This document shows, piece by piece, positions 61,794 through 64,000 of a stretch of 64,000 bases of DNA. The position numbers and the translations under genes are program-made. This stretch comes from Spirochaeta thermophila DSM 6578 (GTDB lineage Bacteria > Spirochaetota > Spirochaetia > Winmispirales > Winmispiraceae), in the NCBI RefSeq assembly GCF_000184345.1, contig NC_017583.1, positions 2,496,223 to 2,560,222 of the forward strand, written 5' to 3'. Position 1 is the stretch's first letter, and the number at the start of each line of letters is the position of its first letter. The notes beneath the pieces were generated by a model. That model saw only the letters and a list, made by a program, of their open reading frames with translations. It had not been told where the DNA came from and searched no databases.

Positions 61794-64000
<2,207 letters not shown>

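Overview
The window is a dense, GC-rich bacterial chromosome segment. The gene content suggests a free-living, thermophilic spirochaete of the Spirochaeta/Winmispira type. The signs are a chemotaxis methyltransferase fragment, a didermic envelope (LptABC, LolCDE-like genes, many lipoproteins), HprK/HPr, spirochaete-style partner-switching proteins, ThyX and gyrBA beside parAB. This identity is inferred from content and style, not from a database search. Almost every gap is under 100 bases and many genes overlap by ATGA or GTGA, so long operons with translational coupling are the rule.

Layout, left to right. (1) 1-12008, plus strand apart from a cheR-like fragment at the left edge: pyrG, lptC-lptA-lptB, rpoN, hpf, hprK, ptsH, a lipoprotein, an NtrY-like kinase, an NtrX/NtrC-like sigma-54 activator, lexA and holA. 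This resembles the proteobacterial lptA-lptB-rpoN-hpf-ptsN cluster, but hprK stands where ptsN would be. (2) 11959-18277: uvrC (convergent with holA), a LamG/FN3 secreted protein, a large TPR protein with a pentapeptide-repeat tail and an apparent -1 frameshift, and a SixA-like phosphatase. (3) 18274-23420: thyX, capA, an M23 peptidase, a MATE exporter and a small charged protein. (4) 23425-29446: ppk and ppx-HD, then nfeD with two SPFH proteins. (5) 29495-33857: aspS, gatB, gatA and gatC, transcribed gatC to aspS. The AspRS is archaeal-type with non-discriminating signature residues, so this looks like a complete pathway for Asn-tRNA(Asn). (6) 34035-38969: a glycoside-hydrolase-like gene, then deoD, lplA, two lipoproteins and a FecR protein. 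(7) 39280-43344: a PP2C/STAS/ATPase partner-switching module with an unknown 387-residue protein. (8) 43328-48851: a sugar-epimerase-like gene, recR, ybaB, dnaX, an EIIA-like protein and a cation/proton antiporter. (9) 48924-49643: SRP RNA and five tRNAs, four of them the full set of serine isoacceptors. (10) 49714-56082: an eight-gene, apparently self-regulated operon. It holds a winged-helix regulator, a LolA-like protein, a LolCDE-like ABC transporter and two probable outer-membrane proteins. (11) 56175-63701: parB, parA, nfuA-like, add, a parS site, gyrA and gyrB. The last 300 bases are AT-rich, with DnaA-box-like sequences and divergent promoters, which suggests that oriC lies at or just past the right edge.

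Most attention-worthy points: the parS site inside a 30-base palindrome next to gyrA; the self-regulated envelope-export operon with tandem operator repeats; the frameshifted repeat-tail TPR gene; the non-discriminating AspRS linked to GatCAB; the all-serine tRNA cluster with a tRNA-Arg(GCG); the partner-switching operon with an unknown component; and several genes that look leaderless.
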